Of a stretch of DNA of 32,886 nucleotides, positions 1 through 7,739 are shown piece after piece. Below the pieces are notes generated by a model that saw only the letters and a program-made list of their open reading frames with translations, was not told where the DNA came from and searched no databases. Source of the DNA: Microvirga soli. Its GTDB lineage: Bacteria > Pseudomonadota > Alphaproteobacteria > Rhizobiales > Beijerinckiaceae. Numbering within the stretch: position 1 is the stretch's first letter; each line of letters begins with the position of its first letter. The stretch spans positions 1-32,886 of the forward strand of contig NZ_JAERQE010000049.1 of assembly GCF_016734765.1 (NCBI RefSeq). The letters run 5' to 3'. Made by a program: the position numbers and the translations under genes.

Positions 1-222
1 AGACCCAACTTCGACAAGTCGAACTTCCTCGCTGTCTCAGCCCGTCTGAGTGCCGACTTTGTCAACGCAATCTGCCAAGACCCGACCTTTACGAACTCAC
101 CAGTCAGTAGCGGTTCATCATCCGACAGGCTGTGCCAACGGGACCGCCCTACATACGAAGGTGGGCCCGTGTGTCTATTTCTTCAAAGGCTGCGTGACCA
201 CCTACATGCCAGTTGATCCTGC
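1..222. other. Left window edge, no gene recognised
   Basis: No convincing coding region is visible here. A short open frame on the plus strand shows no family resemblance and runs into the 3' end of the pfkB gene on the other strand. No hairpin terminator or transposon end was recognised. Confidence 0.5.
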
Positions 223-1191
223 TCAGCGGATTGAGGTGCCTTCGTCACTCTGCCTGTGGACGACCACCTGAAAGAGGCGCTCGACGTCCTCACGCCTGAC
301 CAACCCAGTGCCGTGGTTCAGGACAGCCGCGGTTCCCGCAGCCATACCCCATCGGAAAGCTTCTCCGGGTGCAGCACCGCCCGCCAGGGCAAGCGTCATC
401 GAGGCGAGGAAGCTGTCGCCGGCATCGACGGCACTGTGGACGTCCACCTTCAGGGCGGGAAGCCGGATGGGACCGCTGGCCTGTGCCAGGAGAGCGCCGT
501 CGTGACCCATCGTGACCGCGAGCAACTCGACCTGCCCCGACCGGACAACGTCCATGGCGGCGTCCTCCTGTTCCTTGGGATCCCTCAGGCTTCGGCCGAC
601 GAGTTGCTCGAATTCACCCAGGCTCGGCTTGGCGAGATGGACGCCGCCCGCCGCGATGGTCTCGCGAAGGGCCGGTCCCGACGTGTCGAGGACGAGCTTC
701 ATTCCCTTCTCTCGGGCGATGGCGGCGACCCGGACATAGAAGTCGGAAGGGACGCCCTTGGGGATGCTGCCGCTTGCCACGAGATACTCGCAGTCCAGGG
801 TGCCCAGCGCCGCAAGAGCTTCCTGCCACTCGGACGGAGCGACCTCGGGTCCCTCGGGAACGAAACGGTACTCAAGCCGGGTGCTGCGTTCGAAGACGGT
901 GTGACTGACCCGCGTATGATCCTTGATCGCGACTCGCCTCCCGGCGATGCCGCTCCCCGCGAGCAGTTCCTCGAGCCCGGCGCCGGTGACACCTCCGGCT
1001 AGATATAGCGCGAGCGACGGGCCGCCGAGTTCCTGGATCACCCGCGTGACGTTGATCCCGCCGCCACCCGGCTCGTAGCGCTCGTTGGTTGTGCGCACCT
1101 TGTGGACCGGGCGCACCGCTTCGGCCTCGCTGGATCCATCGATGGCCGGGTTGAGGGTCAGGGTCACGATCGGCTTCATGTCTGGAATCAT
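223..1191 (-). CDS. pfkB: PfkB-family phosphofructokinase (6-phosphofructokinase II / 1-phosphofructokinase type)
   Basis: A cytosolic sugar kinase of the ribokinase fold, expected to phosphorylate fructose-6-phosphate (or a related phosphosugar) with ATP. The 322-residue length fits the family. The substrate-side glycine motif PGGGGINVTR is at residues 41-50. The C-terminal ATP/anion-hole motif is DAGDSF at 256-261, with D259 as the predicted catalytic base. The usual first Gly of GAGDS is Asp here. Overall order and spacing resemble E. coli PfkB more than FruK. The start at 1191 has GGAG almost touching the ATG and AAGGG further upstream; an ATG at 1179 is an alternative. The gene lies 204 bp downstream of the pyridoxamine-oxidase-like gene on the same strand and may be read through from the FNR/FixK-box promoter near 2300. 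Exact substrate is not provable from sequence. Confidence 0.85.
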   Translation of the reverse strand: MIPDMKPIVTLTLNPAIDGSSEAEAVRPVHKVRTTNERYEPGGGGINVTRVIQELGGPSLALYLAGGVTGAGLEELLAGSGIAGRRVAIKDHTRVSHTVFERSTRLEYRFVPEGPEVAPSEWQEALAALGTLDCEYLVASGSIPKGVPSDFYVRVAAIAREKGMKLVLDTSGPALRETIAAGGVHLAKPSLGEFEQLVGRSLRDPKEQEDAAMDVVRSGQVELLAVTMGHDGALLAQASGPIRLPALKVDVHSAVDAGDSFLASMTLALAGGAAPGEAFRWGMAAGTAAVLNHGTGLVRREDVERLFQVVVHRQSDEGTSIR

Positions 1192-1395
1192 CTCCGCATT
1201 CCCTTAGCAAGGACTATCGCTGAAGTGCATGAGCCCCGGGGAACCATGATCCTTTGGCTCGCGGGTCAGGCGCCTGATCGCCTGTTGGCGCCAGTTCGTC
1301 CTGCGGGACGGTACGTTGCGGCGCATTAGCCCGGTCCAGGCAAGGCTCATGGCCCCTGGGTCGGAAGAGCTCCGGCCCTCATCGCCAAGCCGATC

Positions 1396-1947
1396 CTATC
1401 GAGTGGTCGTCCGCGTCCAGGCGGGCGGATCGCTGGCCGGGAAGGATTCCTCGTCGGCCTCCTCGACGATGTCCGGGACGTACCCTGGGGCATCGGCAAC
1501 GGTAACCAGATCGGTGTGTCCGAAGCCTTTGGAGTAGTCGAGCACCGAGATGACGGTCGGCGTCACGCGGAAGATGCGAACCTCCTCCGAGCCCGGCATC
1601 GGCCCCGGCAGGGAGGTCTGCTCGGGATACTTCCGCACGAGCATCTGCATCACCCTGGCAGCCTCGGCCATGTCGGGTACCGCCTGCGCATGCCCTGCCA
1701 TGGGCAGGCCGCTGATCGCCATGATGTCCGACGTGTCGTGGTCAATCGTCAGGGACACCCGATCATCCTGTGCCAGGTTCTTCGCCTTCTGGCTGTCGAG
1801 ACCACACAGGAAGTAAACGGTGAAGCCCTCGCTGGCGTAGCCGACGGTGGTCGCCTGCGGCCAGCCATCGGGCCTGAGGGTGGCCACCGTCATGATCCGA
1901 TGCTGCTCCAGCAGCGTCAGGATCTTTCGTCTGATTTCCTCGTCCAT
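1396..1947 (-). CDS. Pyridoxamine 5'-phosphate oxidase-fold protein with ESFPASDPP tail
   Basis: A 183-residue protein of the split-barrel flavin-binding (PNPOx-like) superfamily. The N-terminal half carries the typical pattern (HRIMTVATLRPDGWPQATTV at about 17-36, then a strand reading YFLCGLDSQKAKNL and VSLTIDH). These proteins bind FMN, F420 or haem; the actual ligand cannot be told here. The start at 1947 is chosen because GGAGGCGGGAG lies directly upstream; the open frame upstream of it is non-coding. The last ~22 residues form an acidic tail with EESFPASDPPAW, a short motif I recall at the C-termini of unrelated proteobacterial stress proteins. The gene lies 56 bp downstream of a small membrane-protein gene, and the two probably share the FNR/FixK promoter at 2294-2307. 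Confidence 0.85.
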   Translation of the reverse strand: MDEEIRRKILTLLEQHRIMTVATLRPDGWPQATTVGYASEGFTVYFLCGLDSQKAKNLAQDDRVSLTIDHDTSDIMAISGLPMAGHAQAVPDMAEAARVMQMLVRKYPEQTSLPGPMPGSEEVRIFRVTPTVISVLDYSKGFGHTDLVTVADAPGYVPDIVEEADEESFPASDPPAWTRTTTR

Positions 1948-2003
1948 CTCCCGCCTCCATGATGACGCGCAATCCACCGCGGACGAAATCGATTGGACGC
2001 CGA

Positions 2004-2201
2004 CTATCGGGATCTCTGGAAGCCGTTGAGCCGAGCCGTCCAGTTGGACGGCCAGAAGGCCAGCACGCCTACGACGAGTGTGAGCAGCAGGAGTGCCACC
2101 ATGACCTGGATGATCCCGAAGTTGGGCGCATCCTCGGCGACGACCCAGCCCGTTACGGCAGCGGCGGCAATCATCAAGAGGCGGACGATCCAGGAGATCA
2201 T
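2004..2201 (-). CDS. Small two-helix membrane protein
   Basis: A 65-residue protein with two hydrophobic helices, roughly residues 2-20 (IVRLLMIAAAAVTGWVV) and 28-48 (IIQVMVALLLLTLVVGVLAFW), and a short basic C-terminus. I do not recognise a family. The start at 2201 is preferred over an upstream ATG at 2255 because GGAGGAGG sits four bases before it. It is the first gene after the FNR/FixK box at 2294-2307 on the minus strand; the box centre is 99 bp upstream of this ATG, which would place a class II start site about 58 bp upstream. It probably leads an operon with the pyridoxamine-oxidase-like gene. Confidence 0.7.
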   Translation of the reverse strand: MISWIVRLLMIAAAAVTGWVVAEDAPNFGIIQVMVALLLLTLVVGVLAFWPSNWTARLNGFQRSR

Positions 2202-2293
2202 GTCCTCCTCCGTCGACTTGAGGCTGCACAGGATCCGTCGGGTCCTGCCTTCCATGTGCCTGCCTCAGTATAGCACTTCTTCGGGTGCGTGGT

Positions 2294-2307
2294 TTGATTC
2301 AGATCAA
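2294..2307. promoter_or_regulatory. Perfect FNR/FixK/Anr-type box
   Basis: The sequence TTGATTCAGATCAA is a perfect TTGAT-N4-ATCAA dyad, the consensus bound by FNR, Anr and FixK regulators of the CRP/FNR family. It lies between the divergent genes starting at 2201 (minus) and 2466 (plus). The centre is 99 bp from the minus-strand ATG and 165 bp from the plus-strand ATG, so it could serve either side or both. Confidence 0.8.
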
Positions 2308-2465
2308 GGCGGGGGCAGGTGAAGCCACTCAATATCATGCCGTCTGGTTCGGGTCTGAGATGCTCCGGCCGCCAAGCTGCCTCAGGTTCACCGAATTGTT
2401 CTGCTTAACTTAGGTTAGTTGCTTAGGCGGACGCTGTAACAACCAGAACACCAGCGGAGGAAGCC

Positions 2466-2747
2466 ATGCCAACAGATGTGCAGCATCTGCGCTTCCAGGA
2501 AACATCGCGCACGGATCGGGTGTATTCACCCGACATCCTGCCCCGGCTCCAAGCGCTTCTAGCCGATCTGGCGGACATCGATCTTGCCTGTCAGCAGAAG
2601 CTCGAAGCCATCGAACGCAGCCTCGGCGATGAGAGCCTCAAACGCAGGAAGATAGCCCGGCTTTGGAAAGATCATCAGGACCGCCGCGCACCCTACGTTG
2701 CGGCGCTTGAGGAACTCCAGGCGCAGGCCAGGGACTGCTTCGGGTAA
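2466..2747 (+). CDS. Hypothetical 93-residue helical protein
   Basis: A small soluble protein that I do not recognise. Residues about 28-90 are rich in Leu, Ala, Glu, Arg and Lys with heptad-like spacing (LQALLADLADIDLACQQKLEAI and onward), suggesting a helical hairpin or coiled coil. The start has a good GGAGGA Shine-Dalgarno sequence. It stands 44 bp upstream of the alcohol dehydrogenase gene on the same strand, so the two are probably co-transcribed, perhaps from the FNR/FixK box at 2294-2307. A short run of TTAG-rich repeats lies in the leader (about 2405-2430). Confidence 0.65.
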   Translation: MPTDVQHLRFQETSRTDRVYSPDILPRLQALLADLADIDLACQQKLEAIERSLGDESLKRRKIARLWKDHQDRRAPYVAALEELQAQARDCFG

Positions 2748-2791
2748 TCAGGCGCAGCCCCGGTGTTGCGGGATGAGAAGAGGTCTGGTCC

Positions 2792-3775
2792 ATGCTGGCA
2801 ATGGTCCTCCACGAGGTGCGCACGCTCCTCCGGCTTCAAGAGTGGCCCCTGCCGTCACCAGGCCCAGGCGAGATCCGCCTGGTAGTGGAGGCCTGCGCGG
2901 TCTGCCGCACCGATCTTCACGTGGTGGATGGCGATCTCCCGAACCCCAAGCTGCCCATCATCCCCGGCCACGAGATCGTCGGGAGGATCGATGCGCTCGG
3001 CGGTGGCGCGACAGGCTTGCGCATCGGCGAGCGTGTCGGCGTTCCCTGGCTTGGCCACACCTGCGGTCATTGTTCCTACTGCACCTCCGGACGTGAGAAC
3101 CTCTGCGACGATCCCCTGTTCACCGGCTATACCCGGGACGGCGGCTTCGCGTCCCATGCCGTTGCCGACGCGGCCTACGCCTTCCCGTTGCCGGACGACG
3201 GCGATCCCGTTGCCTTGGCCCCGCTCCTCTGTGCCGGCCTGATCGGCTGGCGTTCGCTGGTGGCGGCGGGCTCCGGCGAGAGGATCGGCATCTACGGCTT
3301 CGGAGCGGCGGCTCACATCATCACGCAGGTCTGCACCTGGCAGGGGCGGCGGGTCTATGCCTTCACGCGCCCCGGCGACAATGCCGCCCAGGATTTTGCC
3401 CGTTCGCTCGGTGCCGTCTGGGCTGGCGACTCCGATCACGGTTCACCCGAACCGCTCGACGCCGCGATCATCTTCGCGCCCGTGGGCGAGCTCGTGCCTG
3501 TTGCCTTACGGTCCGTGCGCAAGGGTGGCCGCGTCGTCTGCGGCGGCATCCACATGAGCGACATCCCGCAATTCCCCTATCGGCTTTTGTGGGGGGAGCG
3601 GCAGGTGGTGTCCGTCGCCAACCTGACCCGTCAGGACGCCCAGGATTTCCTGGCGATCGTCCCCAAGGCGCGGATCAGGACGCACACGGTGCGCTATCCG
3701 CTAGAGGCCGCCAACGCGGCCTTGGACGATCTTCGATCAGGACGGCTCCAGGGGGCTGCGGTCCTGATCCCCTGA
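2792..3775 (+). CDS. Zinc-dependent alcohol dehydrogenase (AdhA-like, 327 aa)
   Basis: A medium-chain NAD(P)-dependent alcohol/aldehyde oxidoreductase. Catalytic zinc ligands are C38 (in CRTDLH), H60-E61 (PGHEIVG) and C147. The structural zinc is held by C91, C94, C97 and C105 (CGHCSYCTSGRENLC). The Rossmann signature GFGAAAH is at 169-175, characteristic of the CAD-like bacterial subgroup. The length is short but normal for that subgroup. Start at 2792; ATG at 2801 is a possible alternative. It lies in a plus-strand run with the 93-residue gene and the two UspA genes, consistent with a stress/fermentative role. Physiological substrate (ethanol or another primary alcohol) is inference. Confidence 0.88.
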   Translation: MLAMVLHEVRTLLRLQEWPLPSPGPGEIRLVVEACAVCRTDLHVVDGDLPNPKLPIIPGHEIVGRIDALGGGATGLRIGERVGVPWLGHTCGHCSYCTSGRENLCDDPLFTGYTRDGGFASHAVADAAYAFPLPDDGDPVALAPLLCAGLIGWRSLVAAGSGERIGIYGFGAAAHIITQVCTWQGRRVYAFTRPGDNAAQDFARSLGAVWAGDSDHGSPEPLDAAIIFAPVGELVPVALRSVRKGGRVVCGGIHMSDIPQFPYRLLWGERQVVSVANLTRQDAQDFLAIVPKARIRTHTVRYPLEAANAALDDLRSGRLQGAAVLIP

Positions 3776-3840
3776 TTGAAGGATGTAAACGAATGTCATC
3801 GCATCCCATAACCAAACGAAACGCTCAGAGGGAGGAATCC

Positions 3841-4682
3841 ATGCTCCAGAACATCCGCGGCATCTTGATCGGGATCACGGAAGAGGGCGAAGCCGACGAG
3901 CGTTCCTCGGCCCTGGCCTATGGGCTCTCGCTTGCCCGAGAGGCCAGCGCCCATGTCACGGTTCAGGCGGCGTCCCTGAAGCTCTCCTTGACCCATGCTT
4001 TCGTCAGCTCCTTCGCAGAAGGGCTCGTGGCGGCCGAGAACCGCCGCCTGGATACCCGGCGCACGCTGCCGCGGAGGCGTCCCAGCGTGCGGCTGCGGCA
4101 TCGGGCGTGGCCTGCACCACCCAGGCGCCGCAGCTTGCCTATCCGTCCCTCATCAGGAGCTTTGCCGGCCTCGCCCGTGCTCATGACCTGACGATCCTCG
4201 ACGCCGAACCGATTGCCCTGGCCGTCGACCGGGGGCTGATCGAGGCCGTGCTCATGGACAGCGGCCGGCCTCTCATCGTCGTGCCTCCGGGTCGGGAGGC
4301 TTTTGCAGGAGACCGGATCATCGTGGCCTGGGACGGCAGCGCCAAGGCAGCGCGTGCCCTCAACGACGCCCTGCCGTTCCTGCGGGCTGCCACGCAGGTC
4401 GAGCTGGTCAGCGTGACGGGCGAGAAGGACTTGGCGCACACGGTGCCCGGCGCGGAGATCGCGCCGCATCTCACACCCCATGGTGTCACGGTGAACCTCC
4501 TTGCGCTGCCGGCCCTCGATGGGGACGTGGCCGAGACCTTGCGCAACCATGCTCACCTGACGCGGGCCGACATGATCGTGATGGGGGCCTATGTCCATTC
4601 GCGCCTGCGCGAAATGATGCTCGGCGGCACGACTCAGTCCCTGCTCAAGAACGTGCCGGTCCCCCTGTTCCTCTCCTACTGA
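3841..4682 (+). pseudogene. Tandem-domain universal stress protein, broken by a 1-base frameshift
   Basis: The N-terminal part (MLQNIRGILIGITEEGEADE and onward, from 3841, preceded by GGAGGAATCC) and the C-terminal part (ending at 4682) are two halves of a ~280-residue two-domain UspA protein like the one at 11685-12518. They lie in different frames. The first frame stays family-like until about ENRRLDT (near 4053). Family-like sequence resumes in the other frame as AHAAAEASQRAAASG from about 4059-4062. Restoring one base near 4054-4062 rejoins them. The C-terminal domain contains IIVAWDGSAKAARAL and ends in the nucleotide-loop region MGAYVHSRLREMMLGG. UspA proteins bind ATP or dimerise under stress. 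This may be genuine decay or a sequencing indel; nothing else in the gene looks degraded. Confidence 0.8.
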
Positions 4683-4731
4683 CCGGAAGGGGCACGGCAT
4701 CCACGCATGCCCTTCACCGAAGGAGGACTGC

Positions 4732-5169
4732 ATGTACAGGACCATCCTGATTGCCACCGACGGCTCGTCGCTGGCGGCTCGCGCAGTCGAACACGGAACC
4801 AACCTGGCAAAGGCTCTCGGGGCGACAGTCCTGCTGCTGACCGTTACCGAGCGCTTTCATCTCTTTGCGATGGAGGCCGATCAGCTCGAGGAGACGCCGA
4901 ACTCGTTCCGGGAGCACATGCAAAGGCAGGCCGATCATACCCTCGCGGAGGCCGCGGAGATCGCGCGCAACCTCGGCATCGAGGCCCGTACGCTTCACAT
5001 GGAGGACGATGCGCCGTACCGGGCGATCATCCGTACGGCGGAGGACCATGTCTGCGACATCATCGTCATGGCTTCGCACGGCCGCGGCGGGGTCTCGGCC
5101 CTCCTTCTCGGGAGCGAGACCATGAAGGTGCTCCACCACTCGAACATTCCGGTCCTCGTCGTGCGGTGA
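4732..5169 (+). CDS. Universal stress protein, single UspA domain
   Basis: A 145-residue cytosolic UspA-fold protein. The N-terminal strand and turn read ILIATDGSSLAARAVEHG. The ATP-binding G-X2-G-X9-G-S/T loop is visible as SHGRGGVSALLLGSET near residues 120-135, so this is likely an ATP-binding rather than a non-binding UspA. The start at 4732 has GGAGGA upstream. It follows the frameshifted tandem UspA by 49 bp on the same strand and ends 12 bp from the convergent cytochrome c gene. Likely role: survival under energy or oxygen limitation. Confidence 0.9.
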   Translation: MYRTILIATDGSSLAARAVEHGTNLAKALGATVLLLTVTERFHLFAMEADQLEETPNSFREHMQRQADHTLAEAAEIARNLGIEARTLHMEDDAPYRAIIRTAEDHVCDIIVMASHGRGGVSALLLGSETMKVLHHSNIPVLVVR

Positions 5170-5181
5170 TGAAGCCGGACC

Positions 5182-5502
5182 CTAATCCTGTACGGAATCG
5201 AGATAGGCGAGCAGGTCGTTGATCTGCGCGGGATCGAGCTGGAACTGGGGCATGGAGGGGTGGCCTGTCGTGATGCCCTCCGCGAACGCCTCCGCCAGCG
5301 ACTCGATGGGATAACGGGTGTGCAGGGTCCGGAAGGGCGGAGCCTCCGGAATGGGACTCTCGCCCACGCGGCCGATGGCATGGCACTGGGAGCAGTTCGT
5401 CTGCGCGAAAGTGAATCCGCGCTGGACCCGGCCCGACTGAGCCACGGCTGCCGTCGAGATGCATGCGAGGACAAGGCATGAACGTGTGAGCGGCTTCATC
5501 AT
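5182..5502 (-). CDS. Small periplasmic c-type cytochrome
   Basis: A 106-residue single-haem cytochrome c. A Sec signal peptide occupies about residues 1-21 (hydrophobic stretch SCLVLACISTAAVA). The haem site CSQCH is at 37-41, and M84 in SMPQF is the probable sixth ligand, as in class I cytochromes. It would carry electrons in the periplasm. Its ATG overlaps the last four bases of the upstream 134-residue gene (ATGA), indicating translational coupling. Both are probably driven by the perfect FNR/FixK box at 5984-5997. Start could be either of the first two Met codons. Confidence 0.88.
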   Translation of the reverse strand: MMKPLTRSCLVLACISTAAVAQSGRVQRGFTFAQTNCSQCHAIGRVGESPIPEAPPFRTLHTRYPIESLAEAFAEGITTGHPSMPQFQLDPAQINDLLAYLDSVQD

Positions 5503-5903
5503 CGATGCCCTCCTGCTCCACCGGGCTCCGCCGGCGTCACCGAGACCACCTGAAATGTGTAGGGCCTTCCATCGTCGTCCTCGATGGTGACGTATTCACC
5601 TTCGGCAAAGCGATGCTGGTGCAGGTGATAGCCTGCCTCCTCGTCACCTGGCCGACCTTGGTTGTAGTCGATCATCCAGGTCGCTCCGCCGGCCCCGCCC
5701 GGCCGATGGACCAGGACACCCTGTTGCTCGCCCTCGTCGGCCCAGAAACGGCGGACCCGGCAGTAGGCCCGTTTGTCCGCCCATTCCTCCTGATCGAGAT
5801 GGCCGCCGTCGTCGAGCGGCGCGGTGATGTCGTAGCCGTAACGGGGACTTCCCTCGGGAAATTGCTTGCTGCGGGCCAGGTGAAGCGTGACGTGATGGAG
5901 CAT
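5499..5903 (-). CDS. Conserved hypothetical protein coupled to cytochrome c
   Basis: A 134-residue acidic soluble protein without signal peptide or membrane segment. I recall similar uncharacterised alphaproteobacterial proteins but no named domain. Visible features are an N-terminal MLHHVTLHLARSKQFPEGS, a central GGAGGATWMIDYNQ and a C-terminal strand-like YVTIEDDDGRPYTFQVVSV. It overlaps the cytochrome c gene by 4 bp. Its ATG is 87 bp from the centre of a perfect FNR/FixK box, so oxygen-controlled expression is likely. No function is assigned. Confidence 0.75.
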   Translation of the reverse strand: MLHHVTLHLARSKQFPEGSPRYGYDITAPLDDGGHLDQEEWADKRAYCRVRRFWADEGEQQGVLVHRPGGAGGATWMIDYNQGRPGDEEAGYHLHQHRFAEGEYVTIEDDDGRPYTFQVVSVTPAEPGGAGGHR

Positions 5904-5983
5904 CGGTCCCTCCCGGACATGGCCACGTCGTCAATAGGACATGCCATTGTGGCAGAGCTTAGGGAGGACCACTCCCTGCCGCC

Positions 5984-5997
5984 TTGATCCTGATCAA
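5984..5997 (-). promoter_or_regulatory. Perfect FNR/FixK/Anr-type box
   Basis: TTGATCCTGATCAA is a perfect dyad of the FNR/FixK consensus. It lies between the 3' end of the metallo-hydrolase gene (6036) and the minus-strand gene starting at 5903, so only that operon (134-residue protein plus cytochrome c) can be its target. Centre-to-ATG distance is 87 bp; a class II start would give a leader of about 46 nt. Confidence 0.82.
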
Positions 5998-6035
5998 CAT
6001 GCAGCAGGACCGGGTTCACGAAAGCCGATCCGAGG

Positions 6036-7646
6036 CTATTCGCGGGCTCTGTCCCTCAGAGCATCCCTGATGCGCCGGATGATGACGCCCTTCGCGTTCC
6101 GACCGGCCGCCGCTTCGACCGCATCGTTGATCTCGAGAAGCAGCTCCGCGTAATCGTTGTGCCAATCCCGATGGCCTGCGCTCGCAGGCGGGAGGCGTTC
6201 TTCGTGGCGCTCGATCCGGACCGCTTGGTCACCCGCCAGCTCGAAGACGTCGTCGATCTCCGGAATGATCGCGCCAGGGACGTGATCGAGCTCTCCGAGG
6301 GACGATTGCAGCGCCTTGAGGGGTGCGTCCTCGCCATGCACGAGGAAGACCCCACGTCGGACCGGAAGGCGCTCAGTGAACCAAGCCTTCAGCTCAGGTC
6401 CGTCCGCATGCCCCGAGTAGAGATCGAGCGTCCGCATGCGGGCGCGGACCTTGATATCCTCGCCATGGATCCGGACCTTTGAAGCGCCATCCTGAAGGAT
6501 CCGTCCGAGCGTGCCTTGCGCCTGGAAACCGACGAAGAGGACGGTGGCTTCGTCCCGCCAGAGCCAGGCCTTCAGGTGATGCCGGATGCGGCCCGCCTCG
6601 CACATGCCGCTGGCCGCGATGATGATGTGGAAGCTGTGGATGCGGTCGATAGCCTTGCTCTGCTCGACACTCTCGGTGAAACGGACCCAGCGGGACTCGA
6701 GCGCCTGCACCAGGTCAGCGCCGTTCCTGAGATCCCCAGCGTGCCGCTTGAAGATGGCGCTGGCTTTGGAGGCCAGGGGCGAGTCGATGAAGATCGGGAT
6801 ATCCGGCAGTTCACCCGCTTCCATCAATTCCATAAGATCGACGAGAAGCTCCTGCGTTCGCTCCACCGCGAACGACGGAATGAGCAGCACACCGCTCGGA
6901 TGCATGGCCGCGCGGACCTCGTCGCGGAGGATCTGCCGGCGGTGTTCGATGGTCGTGCCAGCTCGGTCCGTATCGCCATAGGTCGATTCGAGGAGGACGT
7001 AGTCGAGGTCGCTCGGCCCATCCGGGTCCGGTTGCAGGAGCTTGTGGTCTGGTCCGACATCGCCGGAAAACAGGAGGCGCGTCGGCTTCCCGTCCTCTCC
7101 ATGAGTCACCTCCATCTCGATCGACGCCGAGCCCAGGAGATGACCCGCATTCCAGTAGCGGGCGCGGAAGCCGGGAGCCACGTCCTGCCATTGGCCGTAA
7201 GCCACAGGCCGGAATTGCGTGAGGGACGCGATGGCGTCCTCTTCCGTGTAGATCGCGGATACCGTCTCGCGTCCGCGGCGGCGGTTGCGTCGGTTGAGCT
7301 GGTCGACCTCCATTTCCTGGATGTAGCCGGAATCCGGAAGCATGATGGATGCGAGATCGGCCGTTCCGGCCGTCGCGTAGATCGGGCCGTCGAAGCCGGC
7401 CTTCACGAGCTTCGGCACGAGGCCGCTGTGATCGATGTGGGCATGGGTGAGGCAGAGCGCGTCGATCCCTGCGGCGCGGAACGGGAAATGCTGGTAGTTC
7501 AGCTCCCTCTCCTCCTTCGATCCCTGAAACATGCCGCAGTCGATCATGACGCGGACGGCGTCCGTCTCGAGCACGAAGCAGGAGCCCGTCACGGTTCGGG
7601 CGGCGCCGTGGAAGCGAAGGCGAAGCGACACGGGATGCTCCTGCAT
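6036..7646 (-). CDS. Beta-CASP metallo-beta-lactamase-fold hydrolase with RNA specificity domain
   Basis: A 536-residue cytosolic metallo-hydrolase of the CPSF/beta-CASP type, expected to act on RNA (endo- or exonuclease). The HxHxDH zinc motif appears as THAHIDHSG (about residues 67-75). The second metal region is WNAGHLLGSAS, with FSGDVG after it. The beta-CASP insertion and the C-terminal RMMBL-like segment follow, with IIAASGMCEAGRIRHHL and DLYSGHADGPEL. A C-terminal extension of about 80 residues after the last motif is specific to this subgroup. A near-consensus FNR/FixK box (7707-7720) lies 67 bp upstream (centre to ATG). Placement among stress genes suggests RNA turnover under low oxygen; the true substrate is unknown. 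Confidence 0.88.
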   Translation of the reverse strand: MQEHPVSLRLRFHGAARTVTGSCFVLETDAVRVMIDCGMFQGSKEERELNYQHFPFRAAGIDALCLTHAHIDHSGLVPKLVKAGFDGPIYATAGTADLASIMLPDSGYIQEMEVDQLNRRNRRRGRETVSAIYTEEDAIASLTQFRPVAYGQWQDVAPGFRARYWNAGHLLGSASIEMEVTHGEDGKPTRLLFSGDVGPDHKLLQPDPDGPSDLDYVLLESTYGDTDRAGTTIEHRRQILRDEVRAAMHPSGVLLIPSFAVERTQELLVDLMELMEAGELPDIPIFIDSPLASKASAIFKRHAGDLRNGADLVQALESRWVRFTESVEQSKAIDRIHSFHIIIAASGMCEAGRIRHHLKAWLWRDEATVLFVGFQAQGTLGRILQDGASKVRIHGEDIKVRARMRTLDLYSGHADGPELKAWFTERLPVRRGVFLVHGEDAPLKALQSSLGELDHVPGAIIPEIDDVFELAGDQAVRIERHEERLPPASAGHRDWHNDYAELLLEINDAVEAAAGRNAKGVIIRRIRDALRDRARE

Positions 7647-7706
7647 ACGGGGAAGTGCCGGACGGTGAGGATCGCACCTTGGTACCCTCTCGTCGAGCCG
7701 TTAGGT

Positions 7707-7720
7707 TTGATCCATGACAA
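7707..7720. promoter_or_regulatory. Near-consensus FNR/FixK-type box
   Basis: TTGATCCATGACAA matches 8 of 10 conserved positions of TTGAT-N4-ATCAA. It lies in the 93-bp gap between the divergent metallo-hydrolase (ATG at 7646) and DUF1003 (ATG at 7740) genes. The distance suits the minus-strand gene; for the plus-strand gene it would overlap the leader. Confidence 0.45.
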
Positions 7721-7739
7721 ACCAGCGGAAACGGCGATC

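Noticed and set aside
1250..1300. Possible FNR/FixK box upstream of pfkB
   Set aside because: Only scattered half-site bases (CTGATCGCCTGTTGG); no TTGAT-N4-ATCAA spacing.
6516..7739. Plus-strand open frame extending DUF1003 upstream
   Set aside because: It lies opposite the metallo-hydrolase gene, shows no family resemblance, and the DUF1003 homologous region begins at 7740.
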